Positions 11,960 through 23,722 of a stretch of DNA of 64,000 bases are shown in pieces. The translations under genes were made by a program, and so were the position numbers. Every line of letters begins with the position of its first letter. The first letter of the stretch is position 1. The DNA is taken from positions 21,984,001-22,048,000 of the forward strand of contig NC_134152.1 in NCBI RefSeq assembly GCF_033958435.1. Direction: 5' to 3'. The notes under the pieces are model-generated. The model searched no databases. It was not told the DNA's origin and was given only the letters and a program-made list of their open reading frames with translations. The DNA comes from Carettochelys insculpta. Taxonomy: Eukaryota; Chordata; Testudines; Carettochelyidae.

Positions 11960-12535
11960 AATGCGCTGCCCACGCTGGGTGACTCGGGGGCTCTGCTGAT
12001 CAGCTGGGTGGCATGTGAATCTCTCCTGGGCGGGTGCCCTAGCACACAGCTTACAGGGAATACTGGTGTCATCCCAGTGGTGGGCTTCATTCGAGGCGCC
12101 ATAATGGAGCCTCCCCATGACCCACAAGTAGTGACTCAGGGCCATCTCTCTGATGAGGATTAGGTGCCTGAATACTTGGAGGAGCTGAGCCCAAGGAGGA
12201 CCTGATCCATCAGCCGTTGAAGTCAGTGGGAGCTCTGCCATTAACCTTGTTTAAACTGGCATGGTTTGCTTGAAGGCCGACAGATTTGGTCAGCTGTTGG
12301 ACTCAGAAGCAGGGTCCTAGAATGAGCATAGTCTGTCACTCATTCATGTGACAGAGACCCCGGCTTGGCCTTCTGAGTGAAAGGAGAACAGATTGCCATC
12401 GGAGGGAACATGATAGGGGAAGGTGTTTTTTAACTAAACTTGCCAAACAAGTCAATTACACTGGAAGGAAAGAAAACAAAAATAAGGATTTTTCTACTAC
12501 TCTGCCTGTCTGTTAAGTCTCAATTCTTAGTTATA
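11960..12535. other. Upstream flank of GPR139, nothing recognised
   Basis: Unclassified sequence between the dispersed repeat and the first Harbinger MITE. It contains GTTGAAGTCAGTGGGAG at about 12218, a motif of the ancient AAGTCAATGG type that recurs in the window. Confidence 0.4.
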
Positions 12536-13217
12536 AGCTACGTCTACACGTGAAGCCTACATCGAAGTAGCTTATTTTGATGAATAACGTCTACACGTCC
12601 TCCAGGGCTGGCAACATCAACGTTCAACATCGACGTTGCGCAGCACCACATCGAAATAGGCGCTGCGAGGGAACGTCTACACCCCAAAGTAGCACACATC
12701 GAAATAAGGGTGCCAGGCACAGTTGCAGACAGGGTCACAGGGCGGACTCAACAGCAAGCCGCTCCCTTAAAGGGCCCCTCCCAGACACAGTTGCACTAAA
12801 CAACACAAGATCCACAGAGCTGACAACTGGTTGCAGACCCTGTGCATGCAGCATGGATCCCCACCTGCAGCAGCAGCAGCCAGAAGCCCTGGGCTAAGGG
12901 CTGCTGCACACGGTGACCATAGAGCCCCGCAGGGGCTGGAGAGAGAGCGTCTCTCAAGCCCTCAGCTGATGGCCACCATGGCGGACCCCACTATTTCGAT
13001 GTTGCGGGACGCGGATCGTCTACACGTGCCCTACTTCGATATTCAACTTCAAAGTAGGGCACTATTCCCATCCCCTCATGGGGTTAGCGGCTTCGACGTC
13101 TCGCCGCCTAACGTCGATGTTAACATCGAAATAGCACCCAACACGTGTAGCCATGACGGGCGCTATTTCAAAGTTAGTGCTGCTACTTCGAAGTAGCGTG
13201 CACGTGTAGACACGGCT
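12536..13217 (+). mobile_element. Harbinger MITE A1 (internal-deletion derivative)
   Basis: A 682-bp element with ends AGCTACGTCTACACGTG and, on the opposite strand, AGCCGTGTCTACACGTG, flanked by a 3-bp ATA duplication (12533-12535 and 13218-13220). Its left half matches the left end of the full-length Harbinger at 45462, up to the transposase start ATGGATCCCC and a CAG run. Its right half matches the right end near 49160-49469. The roughly 3.3-kb interior, with both genes, is missing. It should move only with proteins from a full element. It sits exactly at the 3' end of a CR1. Confidence 0.9.
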
Positions 13218-13219
13218 AT

Positions 13220-14311
13220 AGAATCATAAAACACTAGAACTGGAAGGGACCTCGAGAGGTCATTGAGTCCAGTCCTCTGCCCTCATGGCAGGACCAAGCA
13301 CCATCTAAACTATCCCTGAGAAATATCTATCTAACCTGCTCATAACCATCTCCAGTGATGGAGATGCCACAGCCTCCCTAGGTAATTTATTCCAATGTTT
13401 AACCACCCTGACAGTTAGGAAGTTTTTCCTAATGTCCAGCCTAAACCTCCCTTGCCGCAGTTTAAGCCTATTTCTTCTTTTCCTATCCTCAGAAGCTAAG
13501 AAGACTAGGGTGACCATCCGTCCTGTATTTGGGACACCAAAAAGGCATCCCTACTTATTTTTTAAAAGGGCTTAATTGTCCTGTATTTGTGCCACCCACC
13601 CGCTGACCTTTTCTGCCAAGAGCACTTGGATGTCGCTTCTGTGCCGCTTCTCCAGGGCTCCAGGGGGAGGACAGGCAACTGAAACTTCCCATGGGCTGGG
13701 GTGAGGGGAGTGCCAACAGCTGCCGCTTTCCTGCAGCTGGGGGCAGCGGCGGGGGGGCAGAGTGCCAGTGGCTACTGCTTTCCTGGGGCTGTGAGGCGGG
13801 AGCACCAACAGCTGCTGCTTCCCCTGATCCTTGGGGAAGGGGGGCACTGGTGGCTGCTGCCTCCTTCCCGGCTCCCTGGGGCTTGGTGGAACTGGGAGGA
13901 GCCGCCCCTCCCCCATCTTCCTGGCCTATATTTGGGACACAGAGATATGGTCACCCTAAAGTAGGACAAATTTTCTCCCTCGTCGTTGTAACACTCTTGT
14001 GGGTACTTGTAAACCACTATCCTGTCCCCCTCAGTCTTCTCTTTTTTAAACCAAATTCTTTCACTCTTCCTGCATAGCCCATGTTCCCTAGACCTTTAAT
14101 CATTCTTGTTGCTCTTCTCTGGATCTTCTCCAAATCTTTCTTGACATACGGTGCCCAAAACTTGGCACAATACTCCAACTGATGCCTAATCAGTGCAGAG
14201 TAGAGCGGAAGAATGACATCTCGTGTCTTGCTCATAACACTCTTGTTAATGCATCCCAGAATCATGTTTACTTTTTTTGCAAGTGTCACACTGCTGACTC
14301 ATATTGAGCTA
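13220..14311 (-). mobile_element. CR1 LINE 3' fragment, interrupted by a MITE
   Basis: On the minus strand the element reads from the RT C-terminal region ([17 protein letters not shown] and [17 protein letters not shown] near 14200, RRATRMIKGLGNM) through the C-terminal LKLRQGRFRLDIRKNFLTVR block (13305-13517) to a CR1 3' UTR at 13220. It is 5'-truncated near 14311. It is split by an unrelated 451-bp MITE at 13507-13957, so its two halves are 13220-13506 and 13958-14311. Confidence 0.88.
13507..13957. mobile_element. MITE with AGGGTGACCAT ends inside a CR1
   Basis: The 11-bp ends AGGGTGACCAT and ATGGTCACCCT are perfect inverted repeats. The similarity continues inward as TATTTGGGACA and TGTCCCAAATA. 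The interior is GC-rich without coding capacity. The element clearly interrupts a continuous CR1, so it is younger than that CR1. No clear target duplication remains and the superfamily is uncertain (hAT is possible). Confidence 0.78.
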
Positions 14312-14625
14312 TGAATTGAAACAGGCTCTGGATGAGGTGATAAATGCAAAAATCAGGGTTCACTCCTGTAAAATGGGAATACCAAGTTGGCCTTCACTTT
14401 CGTGTAGGCACTCTCCCCCCACAGCTGAAATATGGACTACCTAAGCCAGCAGGGATGGAATTTATTCCTATGCATTTGGGATGTACCACATAATTCATGA
14501 ACGAGAAAAAAGTGGAGTTCATCTCTAGCACTTGAAAAATTAACTGTACCAATCTCCTTATGTGGTGTGCTTAGTTGATACCACATGTTGCAATCTCTTT
14601 ATATAGGACAATGAATAGTCTATGG

Positions 14626-14855
14626 CAGTATTTCCCAAAGTGTGGTCCATGGCCCAGTACTGGTCCTTGGAAAAATAATACCAGTCCTTAGAAAATTATA
14701 TTATCACTATGTACTATTATTATTGTGAATAAATAATAAACAGTGAAAATTTATTAATTTTTCATTCTCTTTTTTATATGCGTTTATATTTTTGGGCCGC
14801 AGAAAAGGTACTGAAAAAGAACAGGTCCCAACTATGTAAAGTTTGGGAAACCCTG
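14626..14855. mobile_element. hAT-type MITE with perfect 8-bp target duplication
   Basis: A 230-bp element with ends CAGTATTTCCCAAAGTG and, on the opposite strand, CAGGGTTTCCCAAACTT. It is flanked on both sides by GTCTATGG (14618-14625 and 14856-14863). An 8-bp duplication and CAG-starting ends are the hAT signature. It is AT-rich inside and has no coding capacity. Confidence 0.88.
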
Positions 14856-14863
14856 GTCTATGG

Positions 14864-16572
14864 TATGTTTAATTAGCAAAATATTTACCATTATCTGTAA
14901 TAGATAAGTTAGATGGATTTCACTATATCGTGTAAAAGGCTGGTATAGCTAGATGTGAGTAGGAGAGATGATGTTTTATTGGGGGTGTTATGGAGATACA
15001 GGCTAAGTAATATGATTTCCTGATTGTATGGTATTCTTGCTTCATGCAGAGAATGAGGCTTTGATTCATCAAAGCATGTAGGACCCAATCTGCGGCCCAT
15101 CAAAGTCAATGAAAAGAATTCCATTGGATCAGGCCTAAGAGCATGTTCAGTAATAAGTAACAGAGAGAAATAAGTGTGTGAATATTCCCCTTGAAATCAA
15201 TAGGACCATTTACATGGATAAAATTAAGCCTGTGCTTTGAGGGGGTCTGTGCATGAAAGACCATTCAGAAGCATTGCATTTCACAGGCTCAGACCCTAAC
15301 TCTAAAAACAAAAAATGTGTTTTGGTAAGTGCTCCAATGTGGCAGCTAACACTGAATTCTAAAGCATACCTATAATGTAGGCAAATAACTTGGCTAGATG
15401 AATGAAATTACATTGTTATAAATAAGTGCACAGAAGTATGCTGGGTGGTTCAAAAAACCACAGGTACAGTTGCCCAAAAGACCTCATAATGTAGATTTAT
15501 CTGTAAGACAGTGAAGGAAATAAAGTACACCTTTGGGAAGGAGAGGGTTAGGGCAATACTAAGATTGCATGGTTATTCAATAAAGATGTGCATATCATGA
15601 TGGTTCCATCAGTTTGTTTGAAAATGTGCATTCATTTACTGTGAAAGTACAAACTGCAAAGGGCATTATCTCTGATCCTGCAGAAACTTATGCATGTGAG
15701 TTACTTTACAGCTGTTACTCATTTTAGTAATTTCAGTGGGATTGCTCATGTGTGTAAATATATCCATGGGCAAGGACTGGGACCCAGCTGACTAAACACC
15801 CACTCAGTTCTGTAAATTTCACAAATTAAACAAACGGGAAAAAAATAGAGGGACTTTCCCAATATACTTTTTCTGCTAGTGCCATCTTACATGTAACATT
15901 GAATGAAGGTAAGGTAACATTTTCCAGTATGATTTTTAAACTGTCTATGTCCCTATAGGGACCTTTGGAAATGGCTTGCCCAAATGCCATCTAAAATACA
16001 CTCAAAAATAGCATAATGTATTAGAACATAAAATCAACAGCCTTGTTGATGCATCTCTGTCTTGTTTTTCCACATTTTGCATTTAATTTTTTTAGTGTAA
16101 TTTTCTTCTTGCACTACCACAATAGGACTAATGAGGAGCGATATCTCTCATTAGGTGCAGAAAGAGAAGAGGTGGTTCCTGGAATCTTCCCTGTAGGAGT
16201 AATACATCCGAAGGGACTGAAAGGCATGACTCACCCTTTCAAATATAATCTAGGTTTATCAGCAAAGAAACACACAAAAGGAGATGACAAAGGAGCAGTA
16301 TCTTGGTGGTGTTAGAGTGGCAGAGTCATAGAGCCTGGCACACTGTGTTTAGACTTGTCTGACTCCATTGACTTTTCACTTACAAGTGTGAGATCCATAG
16401 AACCAAGAGGCTGACAAAACCTAGTTGTCTTTCTGTTTACTATTATATGTTCTGCAGTTTTGTCTAGCCTACTTTCAAGTGTTCCAAATAATGGGGCTTC
16501 CCTTGAGAGACCATGAGGCTTGTTTAGTTTCACTGGGATTAATGCAATCCCCAGTGCACAAACCTAATAGAT
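14864..16572. other. AT-rich intergenic sequence, nothing recognised
   Basis: No coding exon or classified repeat is seen. TCAAAGTCAATGAAAAGAAT near 15098 and TTGAAATCAATAGGACCAT near 15190 belong to the recurring ancient motif type noted elsewhere. Confidence 0.45.
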
Positions 16573-17135
16573 GGCTAGGAACAGAGAGAAAGCTGCACTA
16601 GTCTATACGCTATCAAAACAAAAAAGCAGTCAAGTAGCACTTTAAAGACTAACAAAATAATTTATTAGGTGAGCTTTCGTTGGACAGACACATTTCCTCA
16701 GACCATAGCCATATTAGAAAACACTCAATATTTAAGGCATAGAGAACCAAAAACAGTAATCAAGGTGAACAAATCAGAAAAAAATTATCAAGGTGAGCAA
16801 ATCAGAGAGTAGAGGGGCAGAAGTGGGGGCGGGGGAAGTCAAGAATTAGATTAAGCCAAGTATTTTCTGGGTCACTATAGGGGCTCGTTTGCATACTTGG
16901 CTTAATCTAATTCTTGACTCCCCCACTCTGCCCCTCTACTCTCTGATTTGCTCATCTTGATAATTTTTTTTCTGATTTGTCCACCTTGATTACTGTTTTT
17001 GGTTCTCTGTGCCTTAAATATTGAGTCTGTTCTGGTCTGACTATGGTCTGAAGAAGTGGGTCTGTCCCACAAAAGCTCACCTAATAAATTATTTTGTTAG
17101 TCTTTAAAGTGCTACTTGACTGCTTTTTTTTCCTA
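16573..17135. repeat. Long palindrome: two inverted copies of one repeat
   Basis: About 240-bp arms (roughly 16618-16860 and 16896-17128) are inverted copies separated by a 35-bp spacer. Each arm reads from CTTGGCTTAATCTAATTC through TTTGCTCA and TTGATTACTGTTTTTGG to the end GCTCACCTAATAAATTATTT, TTAGTCTTTAAAGTGCTACT and GACTGCTTTTTT. The left arm continues outward (to 16573) with the extra 3' tail GATAGCGTATAGACTAGTGC. A single-orientation copy of the same family is at 24672-24945. The class is not certain; a retroelement tail, possibly Penelope-like, is my best guess. Confidence 0.8.
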
Positions 17136-17705
17136 ATAAATGGCTATGTCCTAGGGAGAGGTGTGGGATGACAGAAGAGGAAATAATCATCCGCTATCCC
17201 TATACCTCTCCCAGGGCTGCTCCTACAGCCTTAAAGATGTAGAAAAATCTGTGTCTGAAACCCACTCTCCCCTCTGTGTGGGAGGAGTAATCACTGTATC
17301 TGAATACCGTCACTTCCACTGTCCTGTCCCCATCTACAAATGTGCTCCAAGTGCTATGGGACAGAAAGTTCCCTGTATGGGTCCCCAGAATCCTTTCCCT
17401 TCTTCAGATAAGTGCTCTGATACTACAGTGTTGACTGTGGTATAAAAATCTGTATGGAATTCCTCACCTGCTCATAGACCAGACTGAATCACTGAACCAA
17501 CTCTCATCAGATCCATCATCTTCCTGAATTTGCACATAAAATTGTTCCCCAGACTCAGTGCTTGGCTACTGTTTCTATGCTCTGTTCACTGGCTCATTTC
17601 ACTCCAGAGGCAGCTGCATTTTGTAGGGAGCAAAGAGCACCCTAAATAGAAACGGGGCAGGCCCTCAACTGACATAAACTGAGACAGTTCCACCGAAGTC
17701 ACATG
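17136..17705. other. Intergenic sequence, nothing recognised
   Basis: Short stretch between the palindrome and the second Harbinger MITE. No feature is seen. Confidence 0.45.
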
Positions 17706-18333
17706 GGCTACGTCTACACGTGCAGCCAACATCGAAATAGACTATTTCGATGAATAACGTCTACACGTCCTCCAGGGCTGGCAACGTCGATGTTCAACTT
17801 CGACGTTGCTCAGCCCAACATCGAAATAGGCGCAGCGAGGGAACGTCTACACGTCAAAGTAGCACACATCGAAATAAGGGTGCCAGGCACAGCTGCAGAC
17901 AGGGTCACAGGGCGGACTCAACAGCAAGCCGCTCCCTTAAAGGGCCCCTCCCAGACACAGTTGCACTAAACAACACAAGATACACAGAGCTGACAACTGG
18001 TTGCAGACCCTGTGCCTGCAGCATAGATCCCCAGCCGCCGCAGCAGCAGCCAGAAGCCCTGGGCTAAGGGCTGCTGCCCACGGTGACCATAGAGCCCCGC
18101 AGGGGCTGGAGAGAGAGCATCTCTCAACCCCCCAGCTGATGGCCGCCATGGAGGACCCAGCAATTTCGACGTTGCGGGACGCGGATCGTCTACACGGTCC
18201 CTACTTCGACGTTGAACGTCGAAGTAGGGCGCTATTCCTATCTCCTCATGAGGTTAGCGACTTCGACGTCTCGCCGCCTAACGTCGAAGTTGGTGCCGCT
18301 ACTTCGAAGTAGCGTGCACGTGTAGACGCAGCT
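17706..18333 (+). mobile_element. Harbinger MITE A2 (internal-deletion derivative)
   Basis: A 628-bp sister of the element at 12536, with ends GGCTACGTCTACACGTG and AGCTGCGTCTACACGTG (opposite strand). Flanks are ATG and ATA, so the 3-bp duplication is slightly decayed or absent. It keeps the same internal junction (CCAGAAGCCCTGGGCTAAGG) and paired CG-centred palindromes such as CTACTTCGAAGTAG. Confidence 0.88.
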
Positions 18334-19358
18334 ATACAGAGCATTAATGCTTTGGGATATATCAGGATAAAAGGCCCTGCCTGAGTGTGAAGTTTACGCT
18401 TACCTTTGGTGTGTAAAAGAGCAATCTGAGAGTTTTGTTCTCAAACACACTTTTTGGCAGAAGCTAAAGGGGGGGCTGTTTCCTCACCTTGACACTGCTT
18501 CATTTGTCTGACTCTTACAGATTCTTCATCGCACAATCTGGAGATGAACATATGTCGTCATGATACACATTGGCAGTACTCGAAAACAACCATGTGTCTC
18601 TTTGTAATGAAGGTTGTTTATTTATTCCCTTACAAGTTCACAGTCTGTTTCCAAAGGGACAGCATCTGAGTGGATCAGAAAGCAAGGCGACCAGAGGAGC
18701 CTTTATCGATATGGCATCCCGTCACATTAGGCAATATTCCAATGCCTTTGGAGTCAAAGGGATGATGCTTGCGGGATCTGAACTCATACAATGATTGCTT
18801 ATATTTAGCCATGTGCCCAGGCATCAAACTGCATTTGCTGATCTTTCCCGGAGGATGGCTTGTTCTTTACATGACATGTTAGATGAGATGGATGAACTTA
18901 GTTTTTTCAAAGCCACTGGCGGTTTGTGAGCCTTCCCCTTTTGGTTGACAACCACCTGTCTTAGGTGGGAATGGGAACTCCAATAACAACTGAGTTGCTC
19001 ATTCCTTCAGCCAGTTAGGATAAAGAGTGAAAGCAGTGATGGTATCCAGAGGAAAGAGCAACTGAGTCTTTGAAGCTTGGGAGAACTAAATGTAACATGG
19101 GTGACAGGCAATGCCAGGAGAAGGGAGATTGAAAAGGAGGGTACAGGAACTGGAAGACTAATCCTCTGGCTATGTGTGAGAGGCAGAGAGATGATTGAGC
19201 GCAGGAGGAAGAGTCTGACAAATGATGACTGATCTGGTGGCACAGAGAAAAGGAGGCCAGCAACTCTGAGAGAGAGAGGGAGAGAGAAGAGAGCAGGAAT
19301 AGGCAGAGGGAAAAAAAAACTGCCTTGTAATGTAAAGGAGCAGCCAGAGGTATCCAGC
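18334..19358. other. Intergenic sequence, nothing recognised
   Basis: Contains a GAGA-rich purine stretch at about 19264-19295. No coding exon or classified repeat is seen. Confidence 0.45.
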
Positions 19359-19680
19359 CAGGCCCGCCGGGGGGATGTGGCAGGGGTGTGGGCAAGTGGG
19401 CAGTTGCCCTGGGGCCTGGCATTGCAGTGGGGTCCAAAACTCCAGCTGCCACTGCTGGTACTTTAGCAGCAGTGGCAACTGGAGTTCTGGGTCCCTTTGG
19501 AATGCTGCAGCAGTGAGGTAGGGGGAAGCCCAGTGCCATGATATGGGTGGCACTAAGGGCTGACTGTCCGAGGCCCTGCCCCTACTGCCCTTGGCCCCAG
19601 CCTTCCGGGGGGCAGAGCTGGGTCCCTTTCTCACCTTGCCCTGGAGCCCACAATGACTGTCGGCCTTGCTGGGTCCAGCG
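19359..19680. repeat. Dispersed GC-rich repeat, copy 2 of 3
   Basis: Related to 11636-11953 and 28194-28492 by the same order of blocks (CAGGCCCGCCG start, GGGCAGTTGCCCTGGGGCC, TTTAGCAGCAGTGGCAACTG, GCTGACTGTCC, CCCTTGGCCCC). Internally CCAGCTGCCACTGCTG faces CAGCAGTGGCAACTGG, giving a small hairpin. Confidence 0.6.
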
Positions 19681-19689
19681 CAGATGAGC

Positions 19690-21240
19690 TGCACAGAAGA
19701 TGACAGCAGCAGATCTGACCTCTCTTAGATTATATTTTCCTTCTTTTTATCAGACTGCTGGATATCATCTCTGTGCAGTGAAGTCTGTACACTCTTGCTA
19801 GGCAGTCTCTTGTTTTCAGAGGCCTCCCTGAATTATCCCCAAACCAAGGGAGTGCATTTCTATTTCACTTGTGTACAAAGGGCCACCTATGTCCACAGCC
19901 CCCTATGGCTGGTATTACCACTATTACCTTGTGTTTTTATAAAAATCATTCACAGGAAGATAGTGTTTTAAAAGTTCTTTTCTGAGGCTCCTGTTACGGC
20001 CTCAGAATGGACAAATTCAACCTGTGAAAGGAGAGATGCAAGGTTTGGCTCTTTTCAGTGTGTGGAACAGGGGCCATGGTATGAGGCTGACACCAAGATC
20101 TGTTCGTCCTGGCTCTCCCAGCTTGTCCAGTATGTATTCACACCTGGACCAGGAAAGGTTCATGTGGCTCCGACTGGGTTGAGCAGGGAGGGGGCTTTGT
20201 TGTTTTTATTGCCTTCTCCTTGGAAACATTATGGAGATTATAAGGTTAGAAATTTACACTTATTGAAGATCTGCCTCAAAGTTTTTAATACATTTTTGGT
20301 TGAAATTAAATTGAGTCTTTTTACGATTCCTTATTTCTGCCCTATCCTCTCGGTTCCTATTGAAAAAAAATCACTTGTATTTCATTTGAGCAGCATTTCA
20401 AGAACACTTTCTATGGGAACGAAAAACAGATGTGATAAGTCTCCAAACATGAGATTTAGCCTAACATCTGTTGTTTAATGAAATGTTACAAAACAATATA
20501 CGTGTGTGGGGGGGAGGGTAATCCTGTTTTGTTTGTGTTATCTGAAAGGTAACACACCTGACTTTCTGAATATTACTTTTCAGGAGACACTGAAAACGTT
20601 CTGTAAAAACGCATGCTGGGATAAACAAACCTGATCCAGCCAATTACACTACGAGTAGGCTTGTGAGGTTCTTTTAACAAACCATCACATCTGGATATCT
20701 TGTGTAAGAGATGAAAGTAAAATAGTACACTATATAGTTTACAAGCAGAAGTGAGAGATTTCAGAGGGGGAAGTGGGGAAAAGATTAAATTATGAAGGGA
20801 ATGCAGTAGTGTAAGGTTTTGATCCACCAAAATACTTACACATCGTGCTTAACTTTAAGGACATGAATTGCCCTACTGAATTAAATTAGACTGCTCAGAT
20901 GCTTAAACGAAGCATGTTTATTTCCTTTGCTGGACTTCAGACTAAATGAAGTATTAGGGTCAAAATGAAACTGCACATCAAATACTTCAAATGATCTGGA
21001 CTAAATACTTCCCAGCATGTGCCATTCCCACCAAGATAAATGGAAACAACATTCACAGAGATATTCTGTAATTTTCTATCAGGATTTTTATTTAATATTA
21101 AAATATATGTCAGATTTTAAAAAATTAAAAGGGGGATTTGTTTTGTATGGGTCAACCAAAAAGTGAAGCCATCTAGAAATTATGATTGTATGGAAAACAA
21201 GAGCTCTGTTTTGCAAAAAAAATTGGGGGTTGCAAAATTG
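19690..21240. other. AT-rich intergenic sequence, nothing recognised
   Basis: The plus-strand frame 20062-20478 (138 codons) shows no recognisable domain. No repeat ends are seen. Confidence 0.4.
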
Positions 21241-21252
21241 GTTTTCATGAGG

Positions 21253-21775
21253 AGAAGAGCCTCATGATTAGGGCACTAACTTGCAGTCCAGGCCCTTGTC
21301 TACACGACATTCTTCCTGCAAGAGAGTAGTGCAAATGAGGGAACAAGACATTACAAATGAGTGCTGATTTATAAATCTCGCACTCCATTTGCATAATCTT
21401 GTACAATCGTGTTGTCGCGAGAGATTTTGCTGGACAAAAACCCAGCCGTGTAGATGGGATTGTGTCGGCAAAAAACCCCTCTTCCGACAGAATCCTTATA
21501 GCTCATTTTTTTCAGGGATAAGGGTTCTGTAAAAAACAAGGGTTTTTTTGCTGACAGAACCCTGTCTACACAGCTGGCTTTTTTCACCAAAATCTCTCCT
21601 GACAACCCAATGGTGCCAGAATATGCCAATGAAGCAAGATATTTCTAAATCAGCACTTTATTTGAATTCCCTCATTTGCATTCCTCTCTCGCGAGACGAA
21701 TGCTGTGTAGATGTGGCCTGGGAGACCCAAATTCAAGTCCCTGCTCTACCCAATTAAGACTTCATCCCAGGTGAG
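21253..21775 (+). repeat. tRNA-like SINE-type unit split by a MITE
   Basis: The segment CATGATTAGGGCACTAACTTG before the MITE and GGGAGACCCAAATTCAAGTC after it join into a layout known from vertebrate tRNA-derived repeats, with a B-box-like TTCAAGTCCC at about 21731. The element at 21291-21718 sits between the halves. Family assignment is tentative. Confidence 0.4.
21291..21718. mobile_element. MITE of the TCGCGA/CTCTCGCGAG group
   Basis: The left end GGCCCTTGTCTACAC and the right end, on the opposite strand, GGCCACATCTACACAGC are inverted. The subterminal part carries CTCTCGCGAGA and TTGTCGCGAGAGA, CG-centred palindromes, plus AATGCAAATGAGGGAA next to the end. The copy at 62037 has the same subterminal layout. 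There is no coding capacity. Confidence 0.72.
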
Positions 21776-22222
21776 TGCCTGATCTAGCAGGTTACAGAAT
21801 CAGTCTTTTTCAATTCTCCTACTGGAGCTGTTCCACTTTAAATAAAAAATTAAATATTATTTAGGCCAGAAAGAGCCAGAGAGAGAGTTTTGTTGAAATG
21901 AATAGGTTTCCACACAAAGTTTGGTTTTGAAGATTCAGCATTTTCCACTGAAAAATTCATGATGAACATTGCTTCTATAAATAAAAATGAAGCTGTGGCA
22001 AATATAATTTCATTGTCTGATATATGTGAAATTCAGCCACTATAAGTCCAGATGTTTGCTCTTTTAATAAATTGAGTAATTTATTACAACCATCAGTAAG
22101 GATATTCATCCTTAAGAAATATTTGATTTTTAACTTGACAATATTCTTTGAGGACTATAGTGCAAAATCTCGACACTGTTCACAGGTTAGTAAGTTTTTT
22201 AAAGAATATCTGCCTTTTAAAT

Positions 22223-22697
22223 CAGAGGTGGGCAACTTGCAGCCTGTGGGCTGCACACGACTCACTGGGGCTCCACCTCCAGCTCATGGACCCCTTCCTT
22301 GCTTGTCCCCTCCCCCATGTGCCTCTCACACACTGGGGCACCAGAGCCCATTTCCCTGCCCCTCTGCATCCCTCCCAGCACTTTCGGAGCATGTGAATTG
22401 CCTGATTCGCTTTCTGTCCCTGCTTCTCCTCCTCCTTTCCAGAACCGGAATGCCATGAATCAGCTGTTTGTGGCATTCCAGCTCTAGGAGGAAGGGAAAT
22501 GAGCAGGTATGCTCAGAAAGTGCAGGGAGGGAGTGGGGGGAGCAGGGAATTGTGGGGCTCCATGCCCTGGTGTGCAAGATATGGCAGACAGGGAAGCCAT
22601 AGGTGGAGTCTCAGCAGGCTGTAGGCTGCTGTGACCCCCTGAGATAAAGGTGGGCCACTCATGTTGTCCACTCACCCTTCCAAGTTGCCCATCACTG
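22223..22697. mobile_element. hAT-type MITE with perfect 8-bp target duplication
   Basis: A 475-bp element with ends CAGAGGTGGGCAACTTG and, on the opposite strand, CAGTGATGGGCAACTTG. It is flanked by TTTTAAAT on both sides (22215-22222 and 22698-22705). The interior includes GCAGCCTGTGGGCTGCAC, a hairpin typical of this group. All this fits a non-autonomous hAT transposon. Confidence 0.9.
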
Positions 22698-22705
22698 TTT
22701 TAAAT

Positions 22706-23722
22706 GAAGTAGTTTAAGAGGCTAAATTTCTCCAGAGAATGCAGAGCAATGCAACCTGATAAGTAAAAACCTTCAATCTCTTCTCTTCTCACTACTTTAG
22801 TATCAAAGGAGCTTCAACTCAAACCCCAAGAATTCATAACCCAGCAATATGTACATCTACTTTCAGGCTAATCAACCATTTCAACCCCCATCTCAGCACT
22901 AATTTACAAAATTAGATAATTACAAAATTAGTAGGGTTTTTTCATACAAACAAAATGATCAGTTTTTTAATTAAAAGTCCTACTTGTGTGCCAGAGAATA
23001 TGATGAATTTAAATAATTTTGGAGGGATGTTGATTAGACCTCTACTCTCTAGGAAGATGTGAAATCCAGCACTTTTTGTAGATTTCTTTGCATTCATGGG
23101 AAGTGATCAGCAAGGAACTAAGTGAAATCGATGTGCCCCTGAAACAGTTTCTGAAGGTTGCAGGCATTGACAGGCAATGCCTCTTATACAGAGGGGGGCC
23201 TGACAGCAGCTGTGACTCTGCCATTTAGGTGTTTGTCACTGACGTGCACAGATATGATCTTAGCAGTTGCAAAAGCTTGAGTGCCATAGGCAGCTTCTCT
23301 ACCAAGCCTGTGAATCATCTAGTTGTGGGAGCATACTGAAATTTAACGTATGTATCCTGGTAATACCCTAATTCTGAGTATGCAGGACTAGATTTGTGTC
23401 CATGAACTATGCTGATTTTGGGTCTGATCTTGCACACATATAAATCAATAGTAAAGCTTGGACTGACTTAAATGGACACAAAATAAGATCTTTACACCAG
23501 CTGAGGATATGCCCTTGAGCAAATAAAATCCTTTCGCCATTTAAAATAAGATTGTATTCTCCATGTTAATTAACTTAATAAAAGGCCCTGAATACCCAGC
23601 TCCCCTTCGTGGTTTGTAATGCACTTAGCTAGAATATAATGGTGCTAGCATAATAAAACAAAAATCTGGAACAAAATACCTATACATTCTTTCTCTCTCT
23701 CCTCACCTCTCAGCATACGCAA
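22706..23722. other. AT-rich intergenic sequence, nothing recognised
   Basis: No coding exon, repeat end or RNA gene is seen. Confidence 0.45.

Noticed and set aside
12577..13196. Open frames of 60-130 codons inside the Harbinger MITEs (also at 17750-18312, 43612-44159 and 48876-49448)
   Set aside because: They recur because the MITEs are copies of one sequence. They lie in the element's ends, 5' leader and deletion junction and have no domain.
17041..17100. Hammerhead-ribozyme-like core (CTGAAGA, a GTGGG/CCCAC stem, GAAA) in the repeat tail at 17041 and 24848
   Set aside because: CTGANGA and GAAA flank a good hairpin, and some Penelope-like elements are known to carry hammerheads. Here, however, there is an extra A before the stem, the 17041 copy has AAAA for GAAA, and I could not find consistent stems I and III or a cleavage site. 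A covariance-model search on the family consensus would decide.
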